Shown here one piece after another: positions 1 through 8,781 of a stretch of 64,000 bases of DNA. The notes under the pieces are model-generated. The model was not told the origin of the DNA and did not search any database. It saw only the letters and a program-made list of their open reading frames with translations. This DNA comes from Thermincola carboxydiphila (GTDB taxonomy: Bacteria; Bacillota; Thermincolia; Thermincolales; UBA2595). The stretch's first letter is position 1. Every line of letters begins with the position of its first letter. The stretch covers positions 1 to 64,000 of the forward strand of contig JAENZX010000020.1 in assembly GCA_016841045.1 (NCBI GenBank). The letters are read 5' to 3'. A program made the position numbers and the translations under genes.

Positions 1-224
1 AGTTCATCAAGGCTGACGGTGGTCTAGGTCGTCTGGTATGGATGCCTAAGGCTCTCAAAGAGTCCCTCCGTACAATCCTAGAAGAAAGAGCTGAGGAAGA
101 TGGTCTTGGTAAGGACTTTGTAGATAAGATTGCCGACGAAACCGTTGGTGTTACCGGTGATGAAATCCTGCCGTTCCTGGAGGAAAAAGGTCATCCGGCT
201 CTTACCATGGATCCACTTATGTAA
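1..224 (+). CDS. acsB: Acetyl-CoA synthase (CODH/ACS beta subunit), C-terminal end
   Basis: Only the last 73 or so codons are in the window; the frame is already open at base 3 and ends with TAA at 222-224. Acetyl-CoA synthase joins CO, a corrinoid-bound methyl group and CoA at a nickel-iron A-cluster in the cytoplasm. The visible C-terminus (…TGDEILPFLEEKGHPALTM) is the conserved tail seen in bacterial AcsB proteins; the A-cluster cysteines lie upstream, outside the window. The assignment is strengthened by acsC, acsD and acsE following on the same strand. Confidence 0.9.
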   Translation, partial: FIKADGGLGRLVWMPKALKESLRTILEERAEEDGLGKDFVDKIADETVGVTGDEILPFLEEKGHPALTMDPLM

Positions 225-251
225 TATATAATTGTCTAGTAATTAGATCTT

Positions 252-287
252 GGTTGATGCGGTCGTCTTTTGACGGCTGCATCAATC
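252..287 (+). other. Intercistronic hairpin between acsB and acsC
   Basis: Bases 252-267 pair with 272-287 around a TTTT loop, giving about 16 pairs with three G-T wobbles. No uridine tract follows, only a mixed AT-rich stretch. It is more likely an mRNA processing or stability hairpin, or a leaky terminator that sets the acsB to acsC ratio, than a full stop. Confidence 0.55.
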
Positions 288-336
288 AAATTTATACTAA
301 AAAAAGACAATACATAAAAAGAAAGGAGATTGGAGA

Positions 337-1665
337 ATGGGTTTAACAGGTTTAGAGATTTTCAAACAACTACCCAAAAAGAATTGTAAAGAATGTGGTC
401 AGCCGACTTGCTTGGCATTTGCTATGCAGCTGGCTGCAGGTAAGGCTAGCCTTGATGCTTGTCCTTACGTAAGCGATGCTGCTCGTGAGGCACTGGATTC
501 TGCTTCCGCTCCGCCAATTGCCTTAATTAAGATTGGTGCCGGAGAAAAGGCTCTGGAACTCGGTAACGAAACAGTACTTTTCCGTCATGAAAAGAGGTTT
601 GAACATCCTACTGCTGTAACTATTCAGGTTAGTGATAACGAGGATGTAAAAGCTAAAGTTGAAAAGATTAACAAGCTGGTATTTGAACTGGTAGGTCAGA
701 TTCATCAGGTAAGTATGGTTGCTGTTGCCAACGATTCAGGGGATGCTTCTAAGTTTGCTGATGCTGTTAAAACTGCTCAGGAAAACACTGCTTATCCTCT
801 GCTGCTTATCTCCAGTGATGTTGCAGCTATTGAAGCTGCTCTCGAAGTTGCAGGTGCTAACAAACCTGTAGTTTATGCAGCTGACGAAAACAATTACGAG
901 GCAATGGTTAATGCAGCTAAGAAGTACGATGCTCCTCTCGTAGTTAAAGGTAATGACCTTGAGAGCCTTGCTGCCCTGGTAGAAAAAGTTGCTGCCCTGG
1001 GTTACAAGAACCTGATTCTCGATTCAGGTGCGCGTGAAACTTCAAAAGTTCTCCAGGATCAGACACAAATCAGGAGACAGGCTCTTAAACTGTTCCGTCC
1101 ATTCGGTTATCCGACCATTGCATTTGCTAACAATGCTGACCCAATTGTTGAGTCACTAAATGCAAGTGCTTTTACAGCTAAGTATGCTGGTATCGTTGTT
1201 GTTAACAGCGCAGAGCCACAGCATATTCTCCCAATCTTAACTCTGCGTCTTAATGTTTACACTGATCCGCAGAAGCCGATTGCTGTTGAATCTAAGGTTT
1301 ATGAAATTCTCAATCCTGGTCCAGATGCACCGGTACTCATTACAACTAACTTCTCACTTAGCTACTTCTGCGTAGCCGGTGATACTGAGGGTGCACGTCA
1401 GCCTGCTTACATAGTTACTGTTGATACAGACGGTATCTCCGTACTCACAGCTTGGGCTGCTGGTAAATTTACACCTGAAACTATCGCTGACACAGTTAAG
1501 AATCTCGGCGTAATGGATAAGGTTAATCACAAAAAGATTATTATCCCTGGTGGAGTTGCCGTATTAAGCGGTAAAACTGCTGAACTTACCGGTCTTGAAG
1601 TAATTGTTGGCCCTGGTGAGTCTGCTGGTCTGCCTTCTTTCTTCAAGAAGCAGTGGAATCAATAA
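337..1665 (+). CDS. acsC: Corrinoid iron-sulfur protein large (gamma) subunit
   Basis: AcsC carries a [4Fe-4S] cluster and, with AcsD, binds the corrinoid that ferries the methyl group from methyl-THF to acetyl-CoA synthase. The 442 aa length fits the family. The N-terminal cluster motif is visible at about residues 17-42 (NCKECGQPTC followed by a Cys-Pro), then a TIM-barrel-like middle and a C-terminal corrinoid-binding part with a glycine-rich end (PGGVAVLSGK, GPGESAGLPSFF). ATG at 337 sits behind AAAGGAGA. It is separated from acsB by a hairpin and from acsD by 118 bp. Confidence 0.96.
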   Translation: MGLTGLEIFKQLPKKNCKECGQPTCLAFAMQLAAGKASLDACPYVSDAAREALDSASAPPIALIKIGAGEKALELGNETVLFRHEKRFEHPTAVTIQVSDNEDVKAKVEKINKLVFELVGQIHQVSMVAVANDSGDASKFADAVKTAQENTAYPLLLISSDVAAIEAALEVAGANKPVVYAADENNYEAMVNAAKKYDAPLVVKGNDLESLAALVEKVAALGYKNLILDSGARETSKVLQDQTQIRRQALKLFRPFGYPTIAFANNADPIVESLNASAFTAKYAGIVVVNSAEPQHILPILTLRLNVYTDPQKPIAVESKVYEILNPGPDAPVLITTNFSLSYFCVAGDTEGARQPAYIVTVDTDGISVLTAWAAGKFTPETIADTVKNLGVMDKVNHKKIIIPGGVAVLSGKTAELTGLEVIVGPGESAGLPSFFKKQWNQ

Positions 1666-1783
1666 TCCTGTTTTAGACGGATTGACTATAGTAAAAACCA
1701 CCATAAGTATTTGAAAAAAATCTTTTATCTTAAATAGAGGATTAAAATAAAATACTTAGAATAAATGAAAGGAGCGGAAGAAA

Positions 1784-2713
1784 TTGGCTGTTAATATAAT
1801 TAAGGAAAGATGGACCAGCAAAGTTGCTGAATCAACCTTAGGTCCTGACGGTTTAAAAATCGGAGGGGAATCCACTCTTCCCTTTATGCACTTTGAAGGT
1901 GAGATGCCCAACCGTCCTGTTACTGCGTTGGAAGTATTTGATATGGAACCTGCAGATTGGCCTGAAATGTTGAAAGCGCCTTATGCTGATGTTCTTGGTG
2001 ATCCTGTTGCATGGGCTAAGAAAGTTGTTGATTTAGGTGCTGACATGGTGGCTCTGCGGCTTATGAGCGCACATCCAGACTGGAAAAACGCCAGCGCTGA
2101 AGAAGTTGCTAAAACTGCTAAGGCAGTTGCGGATGCAATCAGTGTTCCTCTGATTGTAATCGGTTGCGGCGTAGAGGAGAAAGACGGCGAAATCCTACCC
2201 GTTGTTGCTGAAGCTCTAGAAGGTAAGAAGGCTCTTATCGGTTGCGTTACCCAGGCTAACTACAAGTCCATTACCGCTGCTGCTAACGGTTACGGACACA
2301 ACCTGATTGCTTCCACACCGCTGGATATTAACCTTTGCAAGCAGTTGAACATCCTTATCAGCGAAATGGGTCTTCCTCTTGACAGGATTGCTTTTGACCC
2401 GCTGGTTGGTGCTCTTGGATACGGTATTGAGTATGCTTACTCCATCATGGAGCGTGCTCGTTTAGGTGCTCTTACTGGTGACAAAACCCTTGCTACTCCT
2501 GTAGTATGCTTTGTTGGTCAGGAAGCATGGAAAGCTAAAGAAGCTAAAGATCCTGATGTTCCTGAGTGGGGTCCGCAGGATGAGCGTGCAATTCTTTGGG
2601 AAACCACCACTGCTACTACATTTGCTATTGCAGGTGGTACCATCTTTATCTTACGTCACCCTGAATCAAACAAGAGGTTTAAGGCATTTATTGACGAATC
2701 AATGAAAGCCTAA
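1784..2713 (+). CDS. acsD: Corrinoid iron-sulfur protein small (delta) subunit
   Basis: Partner of AcsC in the corrinoid iron-sulfur protein; a TIM-barrel subunit that helps bind the cobamide. The 309 aa product begins at a TTG (AAGGAGCGG lies about 7 bases upstream), and no ATG is available nearby in frame. Recognisable blocks are the N-terminal PFMHFEGEMPNRP, the central VIGCGVEEKDGE and the C-terminal PEWGPQDERAILWE. It lies between acsC and acsE, the usual order in acetogens, although the small activator gene found between acsC and acsD in Moorella is absent here. Confidence 0.96.
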   Translation: MAVNIIKERWTSKVAESTLGPDGLKIGGESTLPFMHFEGEMPNRPVTALEVFDMEPADWPEMLKAPYADVLGDPVAWAKKVVDLGADMVALRLMSAHPDWKNASAEEVAKTAKAVADAISVPLIVIGCGVEEKDGEILPVVAEALEGKKALIGCVTQANYKSITAAANGYGHNLIASTPLDINLCKQLNILISEMGLPLDRIAFDPLVGALGYGIEYAYSIMERARLGALTGDKTLATPVVCFVGQEAWKAKEAKDPDVPEWGPQDERAILWETTTATTFAIAGGTIFILRHPESNKRFKAFIDESMKA

Positions 2714-2769
2714 TTAATAACAATAAGTTTATAAATAATTTAAATTGTTTAAGGAGGTTAGTTAAGTTA

Positions 2770-3567
2770 ATGTTTGAGATTATAGGTGAAAGAATTAATG
2801 GTCTCTTCATTGATATCCGTGAGGCTATCAAGAATAAAGATCCGAAGCCCCTTCAGGATTGGGCAGTTAAGCAGGCAGAAGCCGGGGCTTATTGGCTTGA
2901 TGTAAACACCGGACCTGTGGCTAGTAAGGAAGAGCAAGCTGAGATTATGGCTTGGATGGTAAAAGTAACCCAGGAAGCAGCAGATCTTCCCTGCTGTATT
3001 GATACCACTAACTGGATGGCAATGGAAGAGGGCCTCAAGGTACATAAGGGTAAGGCAATGATTAACTCCACCACTGCTGAGCAGGCTAAAATGGATGCAC
3101 TTTTCCCAATGGCCGCTAACTATGGTGCAGCTATTGTTGCCCTGACCATGAATGAAAAAGGTGTTCCCAAGAGCGCCGAAGACCGTAGTGCACTTGCAAT
3201 GGAATTATTGGCAAATGCTGACGCTTACGGAATTTCACCTATTGACCTTTATATTGACCCGCTGGTACTTCCCTGTAACGTAGCACAGGAGCACGGACCG
3301 GAAGTTCTTGAGGCTATCCGTCAGATTAAGCTTCTGTCAAACCCGGCTCCTAAGACAACCTGCGGCTTGAGCAACATTTCCCAGAAGTGCCCCAACCGTC
3401 CGCTCATTAACAGGACTATGCTGGCAATGGCTATGGTTTGCGGTATGGATTCCGCCGTTATGGATGCCTGTGATGATGAATTGGTTGACGTGGCTGCTAC
3501 TGCAAGTATCATTCTCAACCAGTCGATTTATTGCGATTCCTACGCTAAAATCTTCAGACAGAGATAG
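2770..3567 (+). CDS. acsE: Methyltetrahydrofolate:corrinoid iron-sulfur protein methyltransferase
   Basis: Transfers the methyl group of 5-methyl-THF to the Co(I) centre of the AcsCD corrinoid protein. At 265 aa it matches the usual length of about 262 aa. The pterin-binding TIM barrel is marked by IIGERING at the start, YWLDVNTGP around residue 40, CIDTTNW around residue 77, and CGLSNISQ with an Asn in the pterin pocket around residue 199. ATG follows AAGGAGGT. A perfect hairpin lies between its stop and the next gene. Confidence 0.97.
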   Translation: MFEIIGERINGLFIDIREAIKNKDPKPLQDWAVKQAEAGAYWLDVNTGPVASKEEQAEIMAWMVKVTQEAADLPCCIDTTNWMAMEEGLKVHKGKAMINSTTAEQAKMDALFPMAANYGAAIVALTMNEKGVPKSAEDRSALAMELLANADAYGISPIDLYIDPLVLPCNVAQEHGPEVLEAIRQIKLLSNPAPKTTCGLSNISQKCPNRPLINRTMLAMAMVCGMDSAVMDACDDELVDVAATASIILNQSIYCDSYAKIFRQR

Positions 3568-3624
3568 TTTGGTAAGTAACCAGACAGGATTTGCCAGATA
3601 ACCGATATGTATTTTATTTTTGGA

Positions 3625-3650
3625 GGAGAGCTTCCCTTTGGAAGCTCTCC
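3625..3650 (+). other. Perfect 11-bp hairpin between acsE and the HdrA-like gene
   Basis: GGAGAGCTTCC at 3625-3635 and GGAAGCTCTCC at 3640-3650 are exact reverse complements with a CTTT loop. There is no T-run after it, so it is unlikely to be an efficient intrinsic terminator. It may protect the upstream acs message or lower expression of the downstream hdr-met genes. Confidence 0.6.
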
Positions 3651-3681
3651 AACTTAACTTCTCTTGGCGGGAGGATTCTCC

Positions 3682-5364
3682 ATGAAAATGAATAAGCGGA
3701 TTGGAGTCTTTTTCTGTACCTGTCAGGGCAAGGTTACAGAAAAGGTTGACTATGGTTTAGTTACTTCAGAGATTAGAAAGTTACCCCAAGTTGAGTACAT
3801 AGGAGAAAGCTCTGATTTATGTTGTCAAACTGAGAGAGAACTTATTTGTCGAAAAATTGCTGAAAAAAAACTTAATCGGATTGTAATTGTTGGTTGTGTA
3901 AAACCTAAGCAGGAACGACAATTCAAGGAATTAATGAAAGAAGCGGGTGCAAACCCGCATTTGCTGTTTCTAGGGGACATTCTCGAAGAATGTTGTAATG
4001 TGCATGAAAAAGGAGCACTGTGTACTTTTAAGGCTCTTGAAATGACGAAAATGGCGGTTGCCCGGGCGGACAAGCTGGAGGAAGTACATTATGATAAAAT
4101 TCCTGTTAACCGAACGGTTCTGGTGATTGGGGGTGGGTTAGCTGGAATCGAGACCGCCTTGGAGTCAGCTGCCAGGGGATTTAAAGTTATTCTAATTGAA
4201 AAAGAGGACAAGCTGGGAGGAAGGTTATCAAGGGTAAATACCATTTTTGGTACTGACCGTATACCTGCTTTTCTTCTTGAAGATAAAATTGCTGCAGTCA
4301 CCTTATGTTCCAATATTGAGGTATGGACTACGACTCGATTGATTGATTTAGATGGTAATATTGGTGACTTTACTGCATGGTTGGATACAAATGGGATAGT
4401 AACGAACATAAATGTTGGTGCTCTGGTAATTGCAACAGGTGTTCAAACTGTTTTCTGCCCAGTTAAATATGGCTTGAGTATTTCTGGAAATATTATTGGG
4501 CTGATGAACTTTGAAAGAATGTTGGCTGAGGGAAAGGATTTTAATTACAAAAGGATTTCAATGGTAGTTGGAAAGAATACTGAAGCTTATGCCCTTCCAT
4601 TTGTGATTGCAGTAAAGAATGCCGTTTTAATTCGAAAAAAGTTCGATGCTGCTGTTAATCTGTTTTATACTAATATGAAGGTCAGCGGAGACAACTGGGA
4701 GAAGTTGTACAGCGAAGCTAGGGGGTTAGGGGTTCACTTTTTCAAGTTTGAAGATGAGCTTGAGATTAGTTTGAGCCAGGGAGAAATAGCTATAAGCTAC
4801 GAAGACCCCTTTATTCAAGGGAAAATACCTGGAAGCTATAAAATTGTTTCAGATTACATAGTCTTTCCTGAAGAATTGGTGCCAGCAGAAGAAACCGAAC
4901 AATTAACCAGCATTTTAAAGATTGAAATAGCGCCATCATCTTTTATGAGTGTTGATAATGTTCATATATTAAATGAAAGTACCTCCAGGGATGGGATATA
5001 CCTCGTTGGCAGTTGTCAGTATCCCGGATTTGTTAATGAGATAGAAATGTCTGCCAAGATAGTGGCTCAGGATATTTCGCGCAGGTTAAATGCTGATATA
5101 GTGGAAGTTGAACTGACACAGCCGTATGTCGATGCAGCAAAGTGTGTAGTGTGTCTGACTTGTTACAGGTGTTGCCCGCATGGAGCAATAACAATTGAAC
5201 ATGGAGAACATTATAAGAATTTATACAGGTCTGCCGCACGGATGAATCCTCTGGCCTGTAGAAGATGCGGCATATGTGCTGCGGAATGCCCGGGAAAGGC
5301 CATTCAGATGCCGGATTACACTGATGACCAGATTCTTGCCCAACTTGAAGCCATGGAGGTATAG
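3682..5364 (+). CDS. HdrA-like FAD/iron-sulfur oxidoreductase
   Basis: An HdrA-type electron-transfer flavoprotein, here likely feeding a methylene-THF reductase complex. The start is taken as ATG 3682 because GGGAGG lies 7 bases before it; the longer TTG at 3664 would bury that site. The 560 aa protein has an N-terminal Cys-rich part (FCTCQG, DLCCQ, VGCVKP), an FAD dinucleotide-binding motif (VIGGGLAGIETALE) near residue 150, and two C-terminal 4Fe-4S ferredoxin motifs (CVVCLTCYRCCP and CRRCGICAAECP). It overlaps nothing but is only 2 bases from mvhD. HdrB and HdrC, the usual partners, are not in the window. Confidence 0.88.
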   Translation: MKMNKRIGVFFCTCQGKVTEKVDYGLVTSEIRKLPQVEYIGESSDLCCQTERELICRKIAEKKLNRIVIVGCVKPKQERQFKELMKEAGANPHLLFLGDILEECCNVHEKGALCTFKALEMTKMAVARADKLEEVHYDKIPVNRTVLVIGGGLAGIETALESAARGFKVILIEKEDKLGGRLSRVNTIFGTDRIPAFLLEDKIAAVTLCSNIEVWTTTRLIDLDGNIGDFTAWLDTNGIVTNINVGALVIATGVQTVFCPVKYGLSISGNIIGLMNFERMLAEGKDFNYKRISMVVGKNTEAYALPFVIAVKNAVLIRKKFDAAVNLFYTNMKVSGDNWEKLYSEARGLGVHFFKFEDELEISLSQGEIAISYEDPFIQGKIPGSYKIVSDYIVFPEELVPAEETEQLTSILKIEIAPSSFMSVDNVHILNESTSRDGIYLVGSCQYPGFVNEIEMSAKIVAQDISRRLNADIVEVELTQPYVDAAKCVVCLTCYRCCPHGAITIEHGEHYKNLYRSAARMNPLACRRCGICAAECPGKAIQMPDYTDDQILAQLEAMEV

Positions 5365-5366
5365 CT

Positions 5367-5783
5367 ATGAATCACAATTATCAGCCAAAAATAGTTGTTT
5401 TTACATGTGAAAACTCCGGCTGGCTCGCGTTAAAGCACGCTTCTGCGTTGGGACTTCTAATTCCGGAGAGGGTTGAGTTTATTAAACTTCCATGCTCGGG
5501 AAAGGTGGATTTGCTGTACCTGCTAAAGGCCCTCGAAAAAGTTGATGGCACACTCGTTATAGCTTGTCAGAAGGAAAATTGTAAATTTCTTAAGGGTAAC
5601 CTCAGAGCTGAACAAAGAGTTAATCGGGCCGGAAAGCTTTTGAAGGAGATAGGTTTGGAGGAAGAGCGGGTAAGGATTGTCTACCTAGCTGCTAACATGG
5701 AACATAAGTTTGCTGAAACCGTTCAAAATTTCTACGATAAAATTCGTGAGTTGGGACCAAATCGCGGGAAGGTGATGAAATGA
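5367..5783 (+). CDS. mvhD: MvhD-type [2Fe-2S] electron-transfer subunit
   Basis: Small iron-sulfur protein of the MvhD/FrhD delta family, which passes electrons between a hydrogenase or dehydrogenase and HdrA. The 138 aa product has the family signature LPCSGKVDLLYLLKALE near residue 42 and ACQKENCKFLKGN near residue 68; together with the Cys in FTCENSGW this gives four cysteines for one [2Fe-2S] cluster. It starts 2 bases after the HdrA-like gene and overlaps metV by 4 bases (ATGA), so translation is coupled. In Moorella a matching gene is part of the HdrCBA-MvhD-MetVF complex. Confidence 0.88.
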   Translation: MNHNYQPKIVVFTCENSGWLALKHASALGLLIPERVEFIKLPCSGKVDLLYLLKALEKVDGTLVIACQKENCKFLKGNLRAEQRVNRAGKLLKEIGLEEERVRIVYLAANMEHKFAETVQNFYDKIRELGPNRGKVMK

Positions 5784-6460
5784 TTATCGCAGAGAGGAAA
5801 CCTATTGATGAAATTCTAAAATTCCTGAATAAGCATCAAAAGGTGTTGGTGCTTGGCTGTGGTGGATGTGTGACTGTTTGTTTGGCCGGAGGGGAAACAG
5901 AAACCGGTATTTTGCATTCCCAGTTAACAATGGCACGTAACAAAGAAGGCAGACCTCTGGACGTTATTGAGAAGACTGTTGAAAGACAATGCGACTTTGA
6001 ATATCTTGCCGGTGTACGTCATTTGGTTAAAGAAGTGGATGCAGTCCTATCACTCGCATGTGGAATAGGGATACAGACGTGTGCCGAAGCTTTTCCTGAA
6101 AAGCTGGTTTGGCCGGGAGTTAATACGAAGTTTCTTGGTGTAAATCTTAATGTTGGTGAGTGGGCGGAGAGATGCCAGGCCTGTGGTCACTGTGTTTTAG
6201 ATAAAACCGGTGGAATATGTCCAGTCGCCCGCTGCTCTAAAAGTATTTTCAACGGTCCCTGTGGCGGCTCCCAGGGCGGTAAGTGTGAGGTTTCTCCTGA
6301 TACCGACTGTGCCTGGGCCCTAATATATGACCGCCTGTCCCGTTTGGGTGAGGTCGATTCTTTGCGTGAAATAATGCCCGTTAAGGACTGGTCTTTTAGC
6401 AGAGATGGTGGTCCAAGAAAACTGGTAAGGGAGGATTTAGAACTTGAAAGCGGACAGTAA
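5780..6460 (+). CDS. metV: MetV-type methylene-THF reductase small subunit
   Basis: MetV is the iron-sulfur/zinc-type partner of acetogen MetF. The 226 aa protein shows the features of the methylene-THF reductase C-terminal family: VLGCGGCVTVC near residue 27, SLACGIGIQTC near residue 90, and a cysteine-rich region CQACGHC…CPVARCSKSIFNGPCGG around residues 133-168. It starts in the ATGA overlap with mvhD and overlaps metF by 17 bases. Position and motifs both point to MetV; the cofactor content is inferred from the family. Confidence 0.88.
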   Translation: MIIAERKPIDEILKFLNKHQKVLVLGCGGCVTVCLAGGETETGILHSQLTMARNKEGRPLDVIEKTVERQCDFEYLAGVRHLVKEVDAVLSLACGIGIQTCAEAFPEKLVWPGVNTKFLGVNLNVGEWAERCQACGHCVLDKTGGICPVARCSKSIFNGPCGGSQGGKCEVSPDTDCAWALIYDRLSRLGEVDSLREIMPVKDWSFSRDGGPRKLVREDLELESGQ

Positions 6461-7361
6461 TCTTGAACGTATGTTAGAAAGTGGGAGTTTTACCGTTACA
6501 GGTGAGATCGGACCGCCCAAAAGCTGCAATGGGGATGTAGTGCGGCATCATGCTAAAATGCTTAAAGGATGTTGTGAGTCTTTTAATCTCACTGATAATC
6601 AGACGGCAATTGTGCGTCTGTCAAGTATTGCTGCCGGCAAGATTTTGCTGGAAGAAGGCTGTGAGCCTAATATCCAGATAGTATGCCGGGACCGCAACAG
6701 AATAGCTATTCAGAGTGATGTTCTAGGTGCGGCTGCCTTAGGAATCAAAAATATCCTATGTCTTTCCGGTGACCACCAAAAGTTCGGTAACCACCCCACC
6801 TCCAAAAACGTTTATGATATTGACTCCATTCAGCTCATCAAAATCCTGGACGGTATGCGTAATGGTTATTTTGCCAATGGGGAAGAAATGAGGGATGAGC
6901 CGCCAAAGATACTTATTGGCTGTGCTGCCAACCCATTTGCTGATCCCTTTGAATTTCGTGTTACCAGACTGGAGAAAAAGGCCGATGCCGGTGCGGATTT
7001 CTGCCAGACCCAATGTGTTCTGGACCTGGAAAGGTTTGAACGATGGATGGAAATGGTAAGAGCCAGAGGATTGCATAAGAGAATTAAAATCCTGGCTGGA
7101 ATAACTCCCCTCAAGTCTGCAAAAGTAGCCAAGTATATGAATAATAATGTTGCCGGAATGATGGTTTCGGAAGAGTATATCAATAGGTTGGAACATGCCG
7201 ATGATCCCAAAGCTGAGGGAATTAATATAGCTGTGGAACAGATTCAGCACCTTAAAAATATTGAAGGTTTGGCTGGTGTTCATATCATGGCAATAGCTTG
7301 GGAGGAAATAATACCTGAGATATGTAAACGGGCAGGTCTTAATCCCAGACCTCAAGCATGA
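6444..7361 (+). CDS. metF: 5,10-methylenetetrahydrofolate reductase
   Basis: Reduces 5,10-methylene-THF to 5-methyl-THF, the substrate of AcsE, using a bound flavin. The 305 aa product begins at TTG 6444 behind AAGGGAGG, inside the end of metV. Family blocks are GEIGPPK (residue 21 on), the active-site region SFNLTDNQ, LCLSGDHQKFG, and ADFCQTQCVLD. Overlap at both ends (metV, and ATGA with the next gene) makes this a tightly coupled set, consistent with a MetVF complex that takes electrons through HdrA and MvhD. Confidence 0.93.
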   Translation: MKADSNLERMLESGSFTVTGEIGPPKSCNGDVVRHHAKMLKGCCESFNLTDNQTAIVRLSSIAAGKILLEEGCEPNIQIVCRDRNRIAIQSDVLGAAALGIKNILCLSGDHQKFGNHPTSKNVYDIDSIQLIKILDGMRNGYFANGEEMRDEPPKILIGCAANPFADPFEFRVTRLEKKADAGADFCQTQCVLDLERFERWMEMVRARGLHKRIKILAGITPLKSAKVAKYMNNNVAGMMVSEEYINRLEHADDPKAEGINIAVEQIQHLKNIEGLAGVHIMAIAWEEIIPEICKRAGLNPRPQA

Positions 7362-8440
7362 AAGATTTCATATCTTTAGTGGAGGGGAGCAAATTGCATA
7401 AAGGAAAAGTTCTCGTGATTGGTGGCGGAGCTTCCGGAATAGCTGCTGCCCTAGAAGCGGCTGCTAACCAGTTTCATGTTTATCTGATCGAAAAAAATGC
7501 GGGTTTAGGTGGTTGGGCCTTTAACTACTGCTGTAAAGCAACTAATAAATGTGCCAAGTGTTCGGCTTGCCTCATACCCCAGGCAAAGCTTCAGGTTGAA
7601 AAAAACCCGCTGATTACAATACTTTGTAATTCTACGATAGAAGGGTTCACAGGCAGTGCCCCGGATTATAAGGTTAAAATAAAGGATAATTCCGGTACAG
7701 TTACAGAAATTGAAGTTGGAGCAATAATAGTTACTATTGGCTTTAAACCTTTTGATGTTTCCAGAAAAGGGGAATTTGCGTACGACCGGGAGAAAAATGT
7801 AATCACCGGGCTTGAACTCGAAAAGGCTATTAGGGAAAAAGGTTCGGTTGAAGCTGCATTTGGCAAGTTGAGCAGCATAGGTTTTATTCAGTGTGTGGGA
7901 AGTCGTGATATGGCTGAAGGTAACAATTACTGTTCTAAAGTATGCTGCATGTATACCTCAAAATTGGCCAGAATGATTCGGGCTGAAGCCCCCGACCTTG
8001 AATTGGTAATATTTTATATGGATTTACAGACCTTTGGTCAAGGTTTTAAAGAGTTTATTGAGTCAGCCAGGGAAGATGACAAGATACAGTTTATCAGAGG
8101 CATTCCCGCGAAAATTTTCGGTTTTCCTTACGACCGCTTGACAGTACGTTATGCAAACTCTTTAACGGGAGAAGCAATAGAAGATAAGTTTGATCTAATT
8201 GTGCTGTCTTCTGCCATTACTCCGGCAGAAGACAGCAGCAGGATTTCGAGATTGCTAAATATAGACATTGATGAACACGGTTTCTTTAAAACCGGCGTGC
8301 TGGATCCTGTAGAGACGAAGCAGCCTGGGATTTTTGTTGCAGGTGCCTGCCAGTCACCAAAGGATATTCCCGGCAGTATAGAACAAGCAAAAACAGCAGT
8401 AAGCTCTGCCGTTAAATATTTGACAGCAGTAGATCAATAA
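7358..8440 (+). CDS. Second HdrA-like FAD/iron-sulfur protein
   Basis: A shorter HdrA-type flavoprotein of 360 aa. It has an FAD motif VIGGGASGIAAALEAA near residue 22, GGWAFNYCC followed by CAKCSACLIP (iron-sulfur ligands), and the HdrA block FIQCVGSRD…NYCSKVCCMYTSK near residue 174. The C-terminal ferredoxin domains of long HdrA are missing. ATG 7358 overlaps the metF stop; an alternative TTG at 7394 follows a better ribosome site (GGAGGGG), so the true start is uncertain. Last gene of the operon before a strong terminator. Having two HdrA-like genes around mvhD-metVF is unusual. Confidence 0.86.
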   Translation: MKDFISLVEGSKLHKGKVLVIGGGASGIAAALEAAANQFHVYLIEKNAGLGGWAFNYCCKATNKCAKCSACLIPQAKLQVEKNPLITILCNSTIEGFTGSAPDYKVKIKDNSGTVTEIEVGAIIVTIGFKPFDVSRKGEFAYDREKNVITGLELEKAIREKGSVEAAFGKLSSIGFIQCVGSRDMAEGNNYCSKVCCMYTSKLARMIRAEAPDLELVIFYMDLQTFGQGFKEFIESAREDDKIQFIRGIPAKIFGFPYDRLTVRYANSLTGEAIEDKFDLIVLSSAITPAEDSSRISRLLNIDIDEHGFFKTGVLDPVETKQPGIFVAGACQSPKDIPGSIEQAKTAVSSAVKYLTAVDQ

Positions 8441-8459
8441 CAGTGATTTAGATACTTAA

Positions 8460-8492
8460 AACGCCGCTTATGCTAAAGGCATAAGCGGCGTT
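8460..8492 (+). terminator. Terminator of the acs-hdr-met operon
   Basis: A perfect 14-bp stem (8460-8473 with 8479-8492) around a 5-base loop, followed by an AT-rich stretch with short T runs. It lies 20 bases after the last gene of the operon and faces the minus-strand gene at 8536-8739, so it may serve both directions. Confidence 0.85.
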
Positions 8493-8535
8493 ACATTTTA
8501 TGTCATTGTCTTTTCTGTGTCGCTTCATTTTCTAT

Positions 8536-8739
8536 TTAGTTTTCCATACCATAACCCGGCAAACTCTCCAAATCGTCGGGATTATCGTTTTTTACCATGG
8601 TTTCTCCATTGCCATACTGCTTTATGGTGGCATCGTCAGGGTTGTCCAGGGCAACAAAGGCATTATCAAAAGGTTCGTTTTGGGCATAAACAGCGGTAGC
8701 TTTGGGGTGACGCTTGTCAGTCAAATTTTTTTTGGCCAT
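8536..8739 (-). CDS. Small protein of unknown function
   Basis: A 67 aa protein starting MAKKNLTDKRHP. This start is chosen because AAGGAGGAG lies just upstream on the minus strand; a longer frame with 7 extra residues lacks such a site. It is hydrophilic and acidic, with repeated Asn-Pro-Asp-Asp motifs (LDNPDDATIK, KNDNPDDLES), and has no membrane segment or cysteines. I do not recognise a family. It stands alone between the acs terminator and pduL. Confidence 0.7.
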   Translation of the reverse strand: MAKKNLTDKRHPKATAVYAQNEPFDNAFVALDNPDDATIKQYGNGETMVKNDNPDDLESLPGYGMEN

Positions 8740-8781
8740 AATTGATCTCCTCCTTAGCATAATTGATTTCGTCTTAGAAAA

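Noticed and set aside
3664-3681. Upstream TTG start for the first HdrA-like gene
   Set aside because: The TTG lies before the GGGAGG site that serves ATG 3682, so the extra six residues are not translated.
6756-7355. 199-codon minus-strand frame inside metF
   Set aside because: Shadow of a strongly supported gene on the other strand; composition is His/Phe/Tyr-rich with no start site.
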